Source of the DNA: Stutzerimonas kunmingensis
GTDB taxonomy: Bacteria; Pseudomonadota; Gammaproteobacteria; Pseudomonadales; Pseudomonadaceae
Assembly (NCBI RefSeq): GCF_014764705.1
Contig: NZ_JACXXG010000026.1
Location: 1 to 64,000, forward strand
Length of the DNA stretch: 64,000 nucleotides
Direction: 5' to 3'
The position numbers and the translations under genes are program-made. This document shows positions 28,426 to 38,255 of the stretch, piece after piece (the stretch's first letter is position 1; every line of letters begins with the position of its first letter). The notes under the pieces were generated by a model. That model saw only the letters and a list, made by a program, of their open reading frames with translations. It searched no databases and was not told where the DNA came from.

Positions 28426-28896
28426 ATGCTGATGTTCGACTCCGATTACTCGCTCGCCTGGGCTCTCTACGGGATAGCCGCGCTGGGATGCCTGATGTTC
28501 TGGTTCCGGGTGACGCGCGGAATGTGGCGCTGGTTGCGCGAGCCGCTACGACTGATCGCGGCTGTGTTGCTGTTCACGCCGACCATCGTCGACCCGGCGA
28601 AGGAACTCTTCGCGCCGGCGGTGGCCATTACCGCCATGGACATGATCTTCCAGGTGGGCAACAACGCTTGGCGCGCCGTGGCGGATCTGGCCATGTACGG
28701 GCTGATCGCGTTCGGCCTGTATCTGCTGCTCGTCGCCATACGCTGGCCGATCGAGCGAAAGTATCGACGCCGCCGCGACACTGCGGACGAAGCCGAGGAC
28801 AGCCGGACGCTGCGCGAACGTATGGAAGATGACAGCGATGACGAGCTGGACTACACGCCGTCACGCGGGCGGATGCGCACCGAACCCAGGCTCTAG
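28426..28896 (+). CDS. conserved inner-membrane protein of unknown function
   Basis: A 156-residue protein with two to three membrane helices (about 12-30 YGIAALGCLMFWF; about 45-60 LRLIAAVLLFTPTIV; about 88-108 LAMYGLIAFGLYLLLVAI) and a highly charged C-terminal tail rich in Arg, Asp and Glu (about 110-156). The gene order usp, this gene, yafJ-like, DUF2937 suggests a small conserved neighbourhood. The start at 28426 (MLMFDSDYS) is chosen because the longer frame from 28360 covers a non-coding-looking region; ATG 28432 is an alternative. I do not recognise a named family. Confidence 0.75.
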   Translation: MLMFDSDYSLAWALYGIAALGCLMFWFRVTRGMWRWLREPLRLIAAVLLFTPTIVDPAKELFAPAVAITAMDMIFQVGNNAWRAVADLAMYGLIAFGLYLLLVAIRWPIERKYRRRRDTADEAEDSRTLRERMEDDSDDELDYTPSRGRMRTEPRL

Positions 28897-28931
28897 TCGA
28901 GCGATTCACAGACACCGAGCGGAGATGACGC

Positions 28932-29714
28932 ATGTGCGAGCTGCTGGGCATGAGCGCCAATGTTCCAACCGATATCGTTTTCAGCTTCACCGGTCTGATG
29001 CAGCGGGGCGGCAAGACCGGCCCACACAAGGATGGCTGGGGTATCGCCTTCTATGAGGGGCGCGGCTTGCGGTTGTTTCAGGACCCGGTCGCCAGTTGCG
29101 AGTCCGAGGTGGCGAAGATGGTGCAGCGCTACCTGATCAAGAGCGAAGTGGTAATCGGCCATATCCGCCACGCCAATGTCGGCAAGGTTTCCCTGGTCAA
29201 TACCCACCCCTTCGTCCGCGAACTCTGGGGGCAGCACTGGTGCTTCGCGCACAACGGCCAGCTTTCGGACTTCGAGCCCGGCAAGGGCATCTATCGCCCG
29301 GTCGGCGACACCGATAGCGAGCGCGCCTTCTGCGACCTGCTGAACCGCATCCGACTGGATTTCCCTGACCGCTGCGACCCGCAGAGCCTGCTGCCCGTGT
29401 TGCTCGGCGCCTGCAATGAGTATCGCCGCAAGGGCGTGTTCAATTGCCTGCTGAGCAACGGTGAATGGTTGTTCAGCTTCTGCAGCACCAAGCTGGCGGA
29501 GATTACCCGGCGCGCCCCGTTCGGCCCTGCTCAGCTCAGAGATGCCGAGCTGACGGTGAACTTCCATGCCGAAACCACCCCTGACGATGTCGTCGCCGTG
29601 CTGGCGACCGAACCGCTGACCAATAACGAGCAATGGACCCTGCACGAGCCCGGTCAATGGAGCCTCTGGCAACAGGGCGAATGCGTCGCGCAGGGCAAGG
29701 TGGCGACATGCTGA
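28932..29714 (+). CDS. yafJ: class II glutamine amidotransferase (YafJ type)
   Basis: A 260-residue protein consisting only of an N-terminal-nucleophile amidotransferase domain (GATase_4). After removal of Met1, Cys2 (MCELLGMSA) would be the catalytic nucleophile. Other motifs fit: GWGIAFY (about 36-42), GHIRHANVG (about 76-84) with the glutamine-binding Arg, and WCFAHNGQL (about 99-107) whose Asn-Gly forms the oxyanion hole. No synthase domain follows, so the ammonia acceptor is unknown. It overlaps the next gene by 7 nt, implying co-translation. Confidence 0.9.
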   Translation: MCELLGMSANVPTDIVFSFTGLMQRGGKTGPHKDGWGIAFYEGRGLRLFQDPVASCESEVAKMVQRYLIKSEVVIGHIRHANVGKVSLVNTHPFVRELWGQHWCFAHNGQLSDFEPGKGIYRPVGDTDSERAFCDLLNRIRLDFPDRCDPQSLLPVLLGACNEYRRKGVFNCLLSNGEWLFSFCSTKLAEITRRAPFGPAQLRDAELTVNFHAETTPDDVVAVLATEPLTNNEQWTLHEPGQWSLWQQGECVAQGKVATC

Positions 29715-30223
29715 GAAGTTATCTGCGCCTGACCCTTTTTGCGTTCGGCTTGCTGGTGGGCGTACAGGTGCCGGGTTTCATCGATGCCTATGCCAAGCAC
29801 GTCGAGGCGAGGCGCCTTGAGGCCGAGCAGGGTTTGCACGGCTTTCAGGACACAGCGCGGCGCTTCTTCAGCGGCGATCTGGATGCGCTAGTGCAGCACT
29901 ATCGAGATAGCGACGACCCGGTTTTCCAGAACGACGCTCAAAGCGTCGAGCATCTGGTGGCGCGGGCCCGCCTGCTCGAGCGCGAGTGGCAGGCGATGCA
30001 GCGACCGTGGTACGCACGCGCCATTCACGTACTGCTCGGCGCCGAGCGCAGTCTGCGCGAGCAGGTCTGGAGCAGCTATCGCTTCCAGGTCCTGCTGGCG
30101 CCCGAAGCCATTGCCTGGGGGCTGAGTTGCGCACTGTTGCTAACCTGGCTGGTGGAGAGCCTGCTGCTGGCGGCAAGCTTCCCGTTTCGCTCGCGGCGCC
30201 GCTACCGTGCCTTTCGCTCGTGA
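29708..30223 (+). CDS. DUF2937 membrane protein
   Basis: A 171-residue inner-membrane protein with one helix at each end (about 5-24 LRLTLFAFGLLVGVQVPGFI; about 130-156 APEAIAWGLSCALLLTWLVE) and a helical, charged middle that would lie on one side of the membrane (QDTARRFFSGDLDALVQHY). The layout fits the DUF2937 family. ATG at 29708 lies inside the last codons of the yafJ gene, so the two are translationally coupled. The C-terminus is Arg-rich (FRSRRRYRAFRS). Function unknown. Confidence 0.8.
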   Translation: MLRSYLRLTLFAFGLLVGVQVPGFIDAYAKHVEARRLEAEQGLHGFQDTARRFFSGDLDALVQHYRDSDDPVFQNDAQSVEHLVARARLLEREWQAMQRPWYARAIHVLLGAERSLREQVWSSYRFQVLLAPEAIAWGLSCALLLTWLVESLLLAASFPFRSRRRYRAFRS

Positions 30224-30295
30224 CTTGAAGGTTGCACTGCCGATTGCCTGGGCTAGTCGCGGCTCAGGTAGTGGCTGGCGAACGGACGGATCAAC

Positions 30296-31474
30296 TCACT
30301 TCGCCAGAAACTTCATCCCGTCCTCGAGCCCGCTCAGCGTCAGCGGATACATGCGGTCCTCCACCAGCTCGCGGATGATGCCGGTGGACGTGGTGTAGCC
30401 CCAGGTGTCTTTTGGGTAGGGGTTGATCCAGATGAGCTTCTTGTACTTTTCCATGAAGCGCTGCATCCAGACGTAGCCGGCTTCCTCGTTCCAGTGCTCG
30501 ACGCTACCGCCCGGCTGGGTGACCTCATAGGGTGCCATCGCCGCGTCGCCGACGAACACAACCTTGTAGTCCGCGCCGTACTTGTGCAGCACGTCCAGGG
30601 TCGACGTGCGTTCCGAAGTGCGGCGGAAATTGTTCTTCCACACCGACTCGTAAATGAAGTTGTGGAAGTAAAAGTACTCGAGGTGCTTGAACTCGGTCTT
30701 GCAGGCCGAGAACAGCTCTTCGCAGACCTTCACGTGGGCGTCCATCGAACCGCCGATGTCGAACAGGATCAGCAGCTTCACCGCGTTGCGCCGCTCCGGG
30801 CGCATCTGGATGTTGAGCAGGCCGGCATCTCGCGCGGTATGGTCGATGGTGCCGTCGATATCCAGCTCGTCCGCCGCGCCCTGGCGGGCGAACTTGCGCA
30901 GGCGGCGCAGGGCGATCTTGATGTTGCGCGTACCGAGCTCGACCTGGTCGTCGAGGTTCTTGTACTCGCGCTGGTCCCAGACCTTCACCGCCTTGCCCTG
31001 GCGCTTGCCGGCGTCGCCAATGCGGATGCCTTCGGGGTTGTAGCCGCCCGATCCGAAGGGGCTGGTGCCGCCGGTGCCGATCCACTTGTTGCCGCCGGCG
31101 TGGCGTTCCTTCTGTTCCTCGAGACGCTTTTTGAACTCTTCGATCAGCTTGTCCAGGCCGCCTAGGGACTGGATCTGCGCTCGTTCCTCGTCTGTCAGGC
31201 TGCGCTCGAATTCCTTGCGCAGCCAGTCTTCGGGGATCAGCGCCTCGAGATGCTGATCGAGGTTTTCCAGGCCTTTGAAATAGGCACCGAAGGCCCGGTC
31301 GAATTTGTCGAAGTGGCGCTCGTCCTTGACCATCACCGTGCGTGCCAGGAAATAGAACTCGTCCATGTCGGCGAACACGACGCGGTGCTTGAGCGCATCG
31401 ATCAGGTCCAGCAGTTCGCGCACCGATACCGGCACCTTGGCAGCGCGCATCTCATTGAACAGGCCAAGCAGCAT
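30296..31474 (-). CDS. VWA-domain protein (CoxE-like)
   Basis: A 392-residue cytoplasmic protein with a C-terminal von Willebrand factor A domain (about 200-390), paired with a MoxR ATPase gene. MoxR-VWA pairs act as chaperones that mature metalloenzymes or remodel complexes. The metal-site motif reads LFDIGGSMDAH (about 209-219), i.e. DxGxS with glycine in place of the usual first serine, as seen in many CoxE-like members. The N-terminal half has LGLFNEMRAAKVPVSVRELL and a glycine-rich linker (GGTSPFGSGGYNPEG, about 137-151). The ATG at 31474 starts this conserved block; the frame continues upstream (to 31663) over the GFA gene on the same strand but without a start signal. Its client is unknown. 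Confidence 0.88.
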   Translation of the reverse strand: MLLGLFNEMRAAKVPVSVRELLDLIDALKHRVVFADMDEFYFLARTVMVKDERHFDKFDRAFGAYFKGLENLDQHLEALIPEDWLRKEFERSLTDEERAQIQSLGGLDKLIEEFKKRLEEQKERHAGGNKWIGTGGTSPFGSGGYNPEGIRIGDAGKRQGKAVKVWDQREYKNLDDQVELGTRNIKIALRRLRKFARQGAADELDIDGTIDHTARDAGLLNIQMRPERRNAVKLLILFDIGGSMDAHVKVCEELFSACKTEFKHLEYFYFHNFIYESVWKNNFRRTSERTSTLDVLHKYGADYKVVFVGDAAMAPYEVTQPGGSVEHWNEEAGYVWMQRFMEKYKKLIWINPYPKDTWGYTTSTGIIRELVEDRMYPLTLSGLEDGMKFLAK

Positions 31475-31523
31475 GGCAGAAAACCTCTGACGCACCGTGG
31501 ATAGTGCGCAATGTTCGGGGCGC

Positions 31524-31928
31524 TCAGCGGGGGCTGTCGCCTTTGTGTTGGGGCAGGGCGTCGTGAATCTCGTACCACGCCGCCTTGGAGTCGACGAAGA
31601 TGTGCGATTGCGGCGGTGCCGGCAGCGGTGAATCGAGGGTCCCGGCAGCGACGCCGACCTCATGCTCGCGGTTGTCGACGAACAGCAGATTGGAGCCGCA
31701 GCGGATGCAGAAGGTGCGCGTCACATGTTCGGAGGAGTGGTAAACGCCCAGCTGATCCTTGCCCGACATGAAATGCAGCGCATCCAATGGCACGCTCGCG
31801 TAGCTGGCGAAGGCGGCGCCGTGGGCCTTGCGGCACATCTTGCAGTGGCAGTGGGTCAGCTCGTCGATGGGGGCGTCGATGCGATAGCGCACGACGCCGC
31901 ACAGGCAACTACCGGTATGCGTTTGCAT
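31524..31928 (-). CDS. GFA-family zinc protein
   Basis: A 134-residue protein of the glutathione-dependent formaldehyde-activating (Gfa/CENP-V) fold. The zinc-binding cysteines are clear: CLCG at about 10-13, CHCKMC at about 29-34 and CIRCGS at about 74-79, a full two-zinc set. GGAGG lies 8 nt upstream of the ATG. It sits between the MoxR gene (51 nt upstream) and the VWA gene (49 nt downstream), so the three are probably one transcript. Gfa-like proteins have unproven roles; glutathione-adduct handling is only a family-level suggestion. Confidence 0.9.
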   Translation of the reverse strand: MQTHTGSCLCGVVRYRIDAPIDELTHCHCKMCRKAHGAAFASYASVPLDALHFMSGKDQLGVYHSSEHVTRTFCIRCGSNLLFVDNREHEVGVAAGTLDSPLPAPPQSHIFVDSKAAWYEIHDALPQHKGDSPR

Positions 31929-31979
31929 GATTTCTTCCTCCAGTGAGTGCGCGACCGGCGCCACCGAAGCCGGCACCGA

Positions 31980-32828
<849 letters not shown>

Positions 32829-32971
32829 TGCGGATTCCTTCGGCGGGCCTGGCACGCAGGCGCTCGTTGTAGTCAGGAGGGGACTATAAGGGAAGCTCGC
32901 GTGAGTGTGAACGCGAGAGCATCATTCAGTCACTGAATGGCTGCACGTGCGCTTCTGGTGACGCTGCTTGG

Positions 32972-34042
32972 TCACTCGTCCTCGCTCGGGGATCGTTCGA
33001 ATCGAGCCGAGAAGGCTTCGACGAAGGCGTTGCGTAGTATCGCGACGAAGGCCTGGAATGGGCTCACGTCGGTTTTGCGGGTGGTGCCGGACAGCTCGAC
33101 ACGGGTCGCGAACTGATCCTTGCTCTGGTTCTCAAGTACCTCCTGCCCGCCGCCGACCACGGCCTCCCAGAGGCCGCGGAAGAAGCCCTTGTCCTCGTTT
33201 GCCACGTCCTGTTCGTAATCGAAGATATCCACGTTGCGCAGCAACGGCTTGATGTAGCCGTCGAGCTGACTGTCGGTGGCCTGCACTTCGAGGACGAGAT
33301 CACCCGTTCCGCCGGCGAAATCGAAGTTGGCATAGGCGCGACTGAGGTCGTTCAGCTGCTTTAGCGGTACCTCGGTGACGCGCAGATTGACCTCGAAGTC
33401 CTCCCAGTCGGTAAATGGGTCGAAGCTGGCCGTCGCCTCGATCGGTGCCTGGTCGAACAGCTTGCCGGTGCCCTCGAACGCTGCCGTGCGGGTGCCATCG
33501 GCATCATCGGTGTTGGTCAGGTTATACAGGCTGGCCTGGATGTCGCTGGCGTAGACGTGCACCTGTGGGTCGGAAGAGAAGTTGCGAAAGGACAGCTGTC
33601 CATCGACAACGCGAATCTCGTTCAGCGTGATCGGTATCAGGGCATCGAGCTGGTCGCGCCAATCGACTCCTTTACCGCTTTGTGAATCGCCGCTGTCGCC
33701 GCCATCGACGAAGTTCAGGTGCGGTTGTTCGAAGATCACCTCACCGACGATCTCGCGGTGCCGCAGGATTGCGTCCCAGCTGATGGCGATATCAATACCT
33801 GGCGCCTTCAACAGCGGCGCCTGTACGCGCTTGTCCTTCTTCTCGATCAGCAGCCCTTCGACGCGATAAGCCCCGCGCCACCAAGCCAGATCGACGTCTT
33901 CGACATGGCCCTGATAGTCGCCCATGTCGGCCATCTTTTCGTTCAGATAATTACGCACCAGATGGGGCAGGGCGAGGTGCAGCACGATCAGCAGCAGGCC
34001 AAGTGCGAGAAGAATCCACAGGGGAAGCAGGCGACGGGTCAT
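32972..34042 (-). CDS. DUF748-type envelope protein
   Basis: A 356-residue protein with one N-terminal membrane anchor (about 5-27, LLPLWILLALGLLLIVLHLA) and a long periplasmic beta-rich region. The opening VRNYLNEKMADMGDYQGHVEDVDLAWWRGAYRVEGL and later PITLNEIRVVDGQLSFRNFSSDP are typical of DUF748 proteins, which are distantly related to AsmA-like lipid-transfer proteins. At 356 residues it is shorter than AsmA. The frame remains open to 34843, but that stretch lies antisense to cysK; the ATG at 34042 gives the membrane anchor and is accepted. It diverges from cysK by 123 nt. Function not established. Confidence 0.83.
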   Translation of the reverse strand: MTRRLLPLWILLALGLLLIVLHLALPHLVRNYLNEKMADMGDYQGHVEDVDLAWWRGAYRVEGLLIEKKDKRVQAPLLKAPGIDIAISWDAILRHREIVGEVIFEQPHLNFVDGGDSGDSQSGKGVDWRDQLDALIPITLNEIRVVDGQLSFRNFSSDPQVHVYASDIQASLYNLTNTDDADGTRTAAFEGTGKLFDQAPIEATASFDPFTDWEDFEVNLRVTEVPLKQLNDLSRAYANFDFAGGTGDLVLEVQATDSQLDGYIKPLLRNVDIFDYEQDVANEDKGFFRGLWEAVVGGGQEVLENQSKDQFATRVELSGTTRKTDVSPFQAFVAILRNAFVEAFSARFERSPSEDE

Positions 34043-34165
34043 GGCATTCCGGGGATGTGGGCGTGTTGACGATGGACCCCAGGTTTCCGCCGTGAGTTCG
34101 GCTGGACTGACGCCTGGACTGCACATAGGCTGATTGGTCTGGTACACCTCGGACAGGGCATTCCC

Positions 34166-35140
34166 ATGAGTCGCATATTCGCAGACAACGCACGCTCCAT
34201 CGGCAACACCCCGTTGGTCATGATCAACCGCCTTGGTCCCAAGGGCGTCAGCATCATGGCCAAGATCGAAGGCCAGAACCCGGCCTACTCCGTTAAGTGC
34301 CGAATCGGTGCCGGGATGATCTGGGATGCCGAAGACAGCGGCCGGATAAAGCCCGGCATGACGCTGGTCGAGCCAACCTCGGGCAATACCGGGATCGGTC
34401 TGGCCTTCGTTGCCGCTGCACGCGGCTACAAGCTCATGCTCACCATGCCGGCTTCCATGAGCCTTGAGCGGCGCAAGGTGCTGAAAGCTCTTGGTGCCGA
34501 ACTGGTGCTTACCGAGCCGGCGAAGGGCATGAAGGGCGCGATCGAGAAGGCCGCCGAAATCGCGGCTTCGAACCCCGAGCAGTACTACATGCCGCAGCAG
34601 TTCGAGAACCCGTCCAACCCGGCGATCCATGAAAAGACCACCGGCCCGGAGATCTGGAACGACACCGACGGCAGCATCGATGTGCTGGTGGCCGGCGTCG
34701 GAACGGGCGGCACCATTACCGGTGTTTCGCGCTACATCAAGAACACCAAGGGCAAGCAGATCCTCAGCGTTGCCGTGGAGCCGACCAGCTCGCCGGTTAT
34801 CAGCCAGACCTTGGCGGGTGACGAGGTCAAGCCCAGCCCGCACAAGATTCAGGGGATCGGCGCAGGCTTCGTGCCAAAGAACCTCGACCTGTCCATGGTC
34901 GATCAGGTCGAACTCGTCGACGACGAGGAGGCCAAACAGATGGCGCTGCGGCTGATGCGCGAAGAGGGCATTCTTTGCGGCATTTCCTGCGGCGCGGCGA
35001 TGGCTGCGGCGGTCCGTCTGGCCGAGCGTCCAGAGATGCAGGGCAAGAACATCGTGGTGATCCTGCCGGATTCCGGCGAGCGCTACCTATCCAGCATGCT
35101 GTTCACCGACATGTTCAGCGAGCAGGAACTGGTGCAGTGA
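34166..35140 (+). CDS. cysK: cysteine synthase A (O-acetylserine sulfhydrylase)
   Basis: The 324-residue PLP enzyme makes L-cysteine from O-acetylserine and sulfide. The PLP lysine is in YSVKCR (about 41-46), the substrate-binding loop is [12 protein letters not shown] (about 71-82), the phosphate-binding loop is [10 protein letters not shown] (about 178-187), and the C-terminal [13 protein letters not shown] (about 271-283) contributes the pyridine-nitrogen contact. Length and the [11 protein letters not shown] segment support CysK over CysM. The stop is followed at once by a strong hairpin shared with the convergent transporter gene. No cys regulon binding site was identified. Confidence 0.93.
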   Translation: MSRIFADNARSIGNTPLVMINRLGPKGVSIMAKIEGQNPAYSVKCRIGAGMIWDAEDSGRIKPGMTLVEPTSGNTGIGLAFVAAARGYKLMLTMPASMSLERRKVLKALGAELVLTEPAKGMKGAIEKAAEIAASNPEQYYMPQQFENPSNPAIHEKTTGPEIWNDTDGSIDVLVAGVGTGGTITGVSRYIKNTKGKQILSVAVEPTSSPVISQTLAGDEVKPSPHKIQGIGAGFVPKNLDLSMVDQVELVDDEEAKQMALRLMREEGILCGISCGAAMAAAVRLAERPEMQGKNIVVILPDSGERYLSSMLFTDMFSEQELVQ

Positions 35141-35145
35141 TGCGG

Positions 35146-35178
35146 TGCGACGCCGCTGAGCAATTCAGCTGCGTCGCA
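35146..35178. terminator. strong hairpin between cysK and the convergent DMT gene
   Basis: TGCGACGC-C-GCTGA pairs with TCAGC-T-GCGTCGCA (8 bp, one mismatch, 5 bp) around the loop GCAAT. It begins 6 nt after the cysK stop and covers the stop of the opposing gene. There is no T-run, but position and stability favour a shared 3'-end structure. The outer stem equals the one at 20717-20751. Confidence 0.55.
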
Positions 35179-36079
35179 ACTGCGCCGTTGGCCGTGTGGT
35201 TGGCGCCTGGCGCAGAATCAACCACAGCGCGAGCGCGATCAGCGCACCGCCCTGGACGTAAGCCCAGGAAAGTGGCTCATCAAGAAAGATAACGCCCCAC
35301 AACACGCCAAATGGTGGGATCAGGAAGGTTACCGTCAGTGTCTTGACCGGTCCGATATCCGCTAGCAAGCGGAAGTAGAGGATGTAGGCGAACGCCGTAC
35401 AGACCAGCCCCAGACCCAGCAGACTCAGCCAGACCGTCGAATCGCCCCAGTTCACCGGCGGCGCATTCAGCAACGACAGTCCGAACAATGGCAACAGGCA
35501 CAGTGTCGCACCGAGCTGGCTACCGAATGCGACCATCTCGCTGTCCAGGCCTTCGCCCTGGTTGATCCAGCGGCGGGTGAGAAAGCCGCCGAAGCCATAA
35601 CAGGCGGTGGCGCCCAGGCATGCCAGTGCGCCGAGCAGCAGCTCCGTGTCGAATGGCACCGGCCCGATTCGCATCAGCAATGCCACACCTCCGAGCCCGC
35701 TGAAAACGCCGATAATCTTCGCGAGCGTCAACTCCTCGGCGAAGAACAGGGCGCCGATCAGTACGCCCATCATCGGCGTGGTGGCATTGAAGATCGCCGA
35801 ATAGCCAGCCGGCACCAGCTGCGCGGCCACCGAATACAGTGCGAACGGCAAGCCGGAATTGATCACGCCCAGCACCAGGCACAACCCCAGCTTGCCGCGA
35901 AAATCCCAGCGCGTGCGCAGTAACAGCAGGATGACCAGCAGCCCTGCGGTTGCCAGAAACACACGAAAGAACGCCGTGGGAAAGGTGCCGAGCACTGGGG
36001 CAATGATGCGTAGAAAAAGAAAACTTGCGCCCCAGATGGCGGCGAGAGCAAGCAGGCGGAACATGTCGAGCGGGCGCAT
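35165..36079 (-). CDS. EamA-family DMT exporter
   Basis: A 304-residue inner-membrane transporter of the drug/metabolite superfamily, with ten predicted helices arranged as two EamA repeats (about 5-135 and 150-290). The first repeat opens with LALAAIWGASFLFLRI and contains GLPFALYSVAAQLVPAGYSAIFNATTP in pieces typical of RhaT/YdcZ-like exporters; the second ends with FLDEPLSWAYVQGGALIALALWLI. GGAG lies 7 nt before the ATG. Substrate cannot be inferred; neighbours (cysK, aceK) do not form an operon with it, since both run the other way. Confidence 0.88.
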   Translation of the reverse strand: MRPLDMFRLLALAAIWGASFLFLRIIAPVLGTFPTAFFRVFLATAGLLVILLLLRTRWDFRGKLGLCLVLGVINSGLPFALYSVAAQLVPAGYSAIFNATTPMMGVLIGALFFAEELTLAKIIGVFSGLGGVALLMRIGPVPFDTELLLGALACLGATACYGFGGFLTRRWINQGEGLDSEMVAFGSQLGATLCLLPLFGLSLLNAPPVNWGDSTVWLSLLGLGLVCTAFAYILYFRLLADIGPVKTLTVTFLIPPFGVLWGVIFLDEPLSWAYVQGGALIALALWLILRQAPTTRPTAQLRRS

Positions 36080-36205
36080 GGGGCGGCTCCACCGGAAGGG
36101 AGCTGCAAGTGTTGTCGCCCATCAGCCAACTGGCAATCCGAAACCGACTTTCAAACTGCGTGCTGCTAAGCTCGGCGGACGTTCATGTCCTGCAGTGGGT
36201 GCATC

Positions 36206-37927
36206 ATGGTGCAGCAGAAACTGGCCGCTGAAATCGCTCGGCAGATCCTTCTGGGCTTCGACGACTACCGAGAGCACTTTCGCCTGATCACCGAAGGCGC
36301 GCGGGCGCGCTTCGAGCAGGCGCAATGGCAGGAAGCGCAGCGCGCATCGGCGGCGCGGATCAACCTCTACGAAGAGAAGGTTGGTGAAACCCGGCGTGGC
36401 CTGCTGGCCGGTTTCGATCACGCCGACCTGCTTCAGGTCGAGGCCTGGCCGCAGATCAAAAGTGCCTACATCGAGTTGATCAACCCACGCTTCGACGACG
36501 AGCTGTCGGAGACCTGGTACAACTCCATCTTCTGTGGGCTGTTCAGCCATGACTGCATCAGCGACGGCACCATGTTCATCCATACCACCCGACCGGCGGT
36601 GCGTGCTCATGAACGGCTGGCGCAAACCCGTACCTACCAGCCCAACGGCGACTTGAGCGGGATGCTCGAACAGATCCTTGGCGATTACGCATTCGCCGTG
36701 CCCTACTGCGACTTGCCAGGAGACCAGCGGCGCCTGCAGGCGCAATTGCACGAGACCCTGCCCGACTGGGTCTGCAAGGATCCGGAGCTGACCGTGGAGC
36801 TGTTCGTCTCGGTGCTCTATCGCAACAAGGGGGCATACCTGCTTGGGCGGATCTTCACCCGCGACGAACAGTGGCCGCTGGTCATCCCACTACTGCACCG
36901 CGAGGGTGAAGGCATCATTGCCGACGCGCTGATCACCGACGAGGCGGAGGTGTCGATCATCTTCTCCTTCACCCGCTCGTATTTCATGGTCGAGGTGCCG
37001 ATTCCGGCGGAGTTTGTCGGCTTCCTCAAGCGCATCCTGCCCGGCAAGCACATCGCCGAGCTGTACACCTCGATCGGCTTCTACAAGCACGGTAAGTCGG
37101 AGTTCTATCGTGCGCTGATCGATCACCTGGCCAATACTGACGACCGCTTCGTCATGGCGCCCGGCGTTCGCGGTATGGTGATGACGGTGTTCACGCTGCC
37201 GGGCTTCAATACGGTGTTCAAGCTGATCAAGGACCGCTTCTCGCCGATCAAGAGCGTCAACCGAGCCACTGTGATCGAGAAGTATCGGCTGGTGAAGAGC
37301 GTCGACCGGGTAGGGCGCATGGCCGACACCCAGGAGTTCGCAGATTTCCGTTTCCCCAAGGCGAAATTCGATCCGGAATGTCTGGCCGAACTGCTGGAGG
37401 TGGCGCCGTCAACGGTCGAGGTGCAGGACGATACCGTGCTGGTGCGCCACTGCTGGACCGAGCGCCGTATGACGCCCCTGAATCTCTACCTCGAGCATGC
37501 CAGCGACGAGCAGGTGCGCGAGGTGCTGGAAGACTACGGGCTGGCGATCAAACAGTTGGCGGCGGCGAATATCTTTCCCGGCGACATGCTGCTGAAGAAC
37601 TTCGGCGTCACTCGCCATGGTCGGGTGGTGTTCTACGACTATGACGAGATCAGCTTTCTGACCGAAGTGAATTTCCGCCATATTCCGCCGCCGCGCTATC
37701 CCGAGGATGAAATGGCGTCCGAGCCCTGGTATTCGGTGGGGCCGAACGATGTGTTTCCAGAGGAATTCCCGCGCTTTCTGTTCGCCGACCATGGTCAGCG
37801 CCGGCTTTTCGCCAGCTTGCATGGCGAGCTCTACGATGCTGGTTACTGGAAAGGGCTGCAGGACGCCATCAGCGGCGGCAAGGTGATCGATGTGTTTCCT
37901 TATCGACGCAAGGCCGATCGCAACTGA
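36206..37927 (+). CDS. aceK: isocitrate dehydrogenase kinase/phosphatase
   Basis: This bifunctional enzyme phosphorylates and dephosphorylates isocitrate dehydrogenase, directing carbon into the glyoxylate bypass. The 573-residue product has the N-terminal regulatory domain (about 1-310) and the kinase-like C-terminal domain. The ATP-binding block [18 protein letters not shown] lies at about 316-333, [12 protein letters not shown] at about 336-347, and catalytic-loop elements [13 protein letters not shown] (about 456-468) with [12 protein letters not shown] (about 475-486), where the Asp residues coordinate metal. The ATG at 36206 gives the standard MVQQ start; an ATG seven codons upstream is less likely. 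It is not next to aceA/aceB, which is the usual pseudomonad arrangement. Confidence 0.95.
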   Translation: MVQQKLAAEIARQILLGFDDYREHFRLITEGARARFEQAQWQEAQRASAARINLYEEKVGETRRGLLAGFDHADLLQVEAWPQIKSAYIELINPRFDDELSETWYNSIFCGLFSHDCISDGTMFIHTTRPAVRAHERLAQTRTYQPNGDLSGMLEQILGDYAFAVPYCDLPGDQRRLQAQLHETLPDWVCKDPELTVELFVSVLYRNKGAYLLGRIFTRDEQWPLVIPLLHREGEGIIADALITDEAEVSIIFSFTRSYFMVEVPIPAEFVGFLKRILPGKHIAELYTSIGFYKHGKSEFYRALIDHLANTDDRFVMAPGVRGMVMTVFTLPGFNTVFKLIKDRFSPIKSVNRATVIEKYRLVKSVDRVGRMADTQEFADFRFPKAKFDPECLAELLEVAPSTVEVQDDTVLVRHCWTERRMTPLNLYLEHASDEQVREVLEDYGLAIKQLAAANIFPGDMLLKNFGVTRHGRVVFYDYDEISFLTEVNFRHIPPPRYPEDEMASEPWYSVGPNDVFPEEFPRFLFADHGQRRLFASLHGELYDAGYWKGLQDAISGGKVIDVFPYRRKADRN

Positions 37928-37982
37928 AGACCGGCAGTGAATTCGTTTGAACGCCTCAGCGCCGCCTCGGTCGCAGTTGTAA

Positions 37983-38004
37983 AGCGCCGTAACAAAGCGG
38001 CGCT
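37983..38004. repeat. inverted repeat after aceK
   Basis: AGCGCCG (37983-37989) and CGGCGCT (37998-38004) form a perfect 7-bp stem with an 8-nt loop, 55 nt after the aceK stop. No T-run follows. It may mark the end of the aceK transcript. Confidence 0.35.
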
Positions 38005-38120
38005 CCATTCGGGGATTGCGCTTGCAAAGGGCACGAGCGCCGGAGCCAAAGTTGAATTATGCTGTCCACGAAGCCCGCATGGCTCCGATGTAGCCCGTTA
38101 TTTCGCAGGAGGGTGTGACC

Positions 38121-38243
38121 ATGAAAGCAAGGCTCAACGAGATGTTCTGGAAGTTGGCGGTCGCTCTTGGTTTGATCGAACCGCCTCGTATGCAACCTAT
38201 ACCGGTACGTGCCCCGCGCGAGCAGGATCACCGTCGCCGCTGA
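38121..38243 (+). CDS. 40-aa small protein (PA1414-like)
   Basis: An AGGAGG site 9 nt upstream of ATG 38121 opens a 40-codon frame: it starts MKARLNEMFWKLAVALGLIE, continues with PPRMQPIPVRAPR, and ends in a basic tail. The N-terminal half would be an amphipathic helix and the IPVR segment is proline-rich. Length and the pattern LAVALGLIE...QPIPVR recall the small PA1414 family of pseudomonads (recollection). In P. aeruginosa the PA1414 transcript is linked to the oxygen-responsive small RNA SicX. No Anr box (TTGAT-N4-ATCAA) is visible upstream here. The gene converges with the GST gene, 12 nt away. Function unknown. Confidence 0.65.
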   Translation: MKARLNEMFWKLAVALGLIEPPRMQPIPVRAPREQDHRRR

Positions 38244-38255
38244 GTTTGGTGGCGT

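Noticed and set aside
34043-34843. Upstream extension of the DUF748 gene over cysK
   Set aside because: Antisense to cysK, which has complete catalytic motifs. The ATG at 34042 gives a proper membrane anchor.
38010-38065. TTGC-N4-GCAA palindrome considered as an Anr/Dnr site for the 40-aa gene
   Set aside because: The half-site spacing differs from TTGAT-N4-ATCAA and the position relative to a possible -10 element does not fit.
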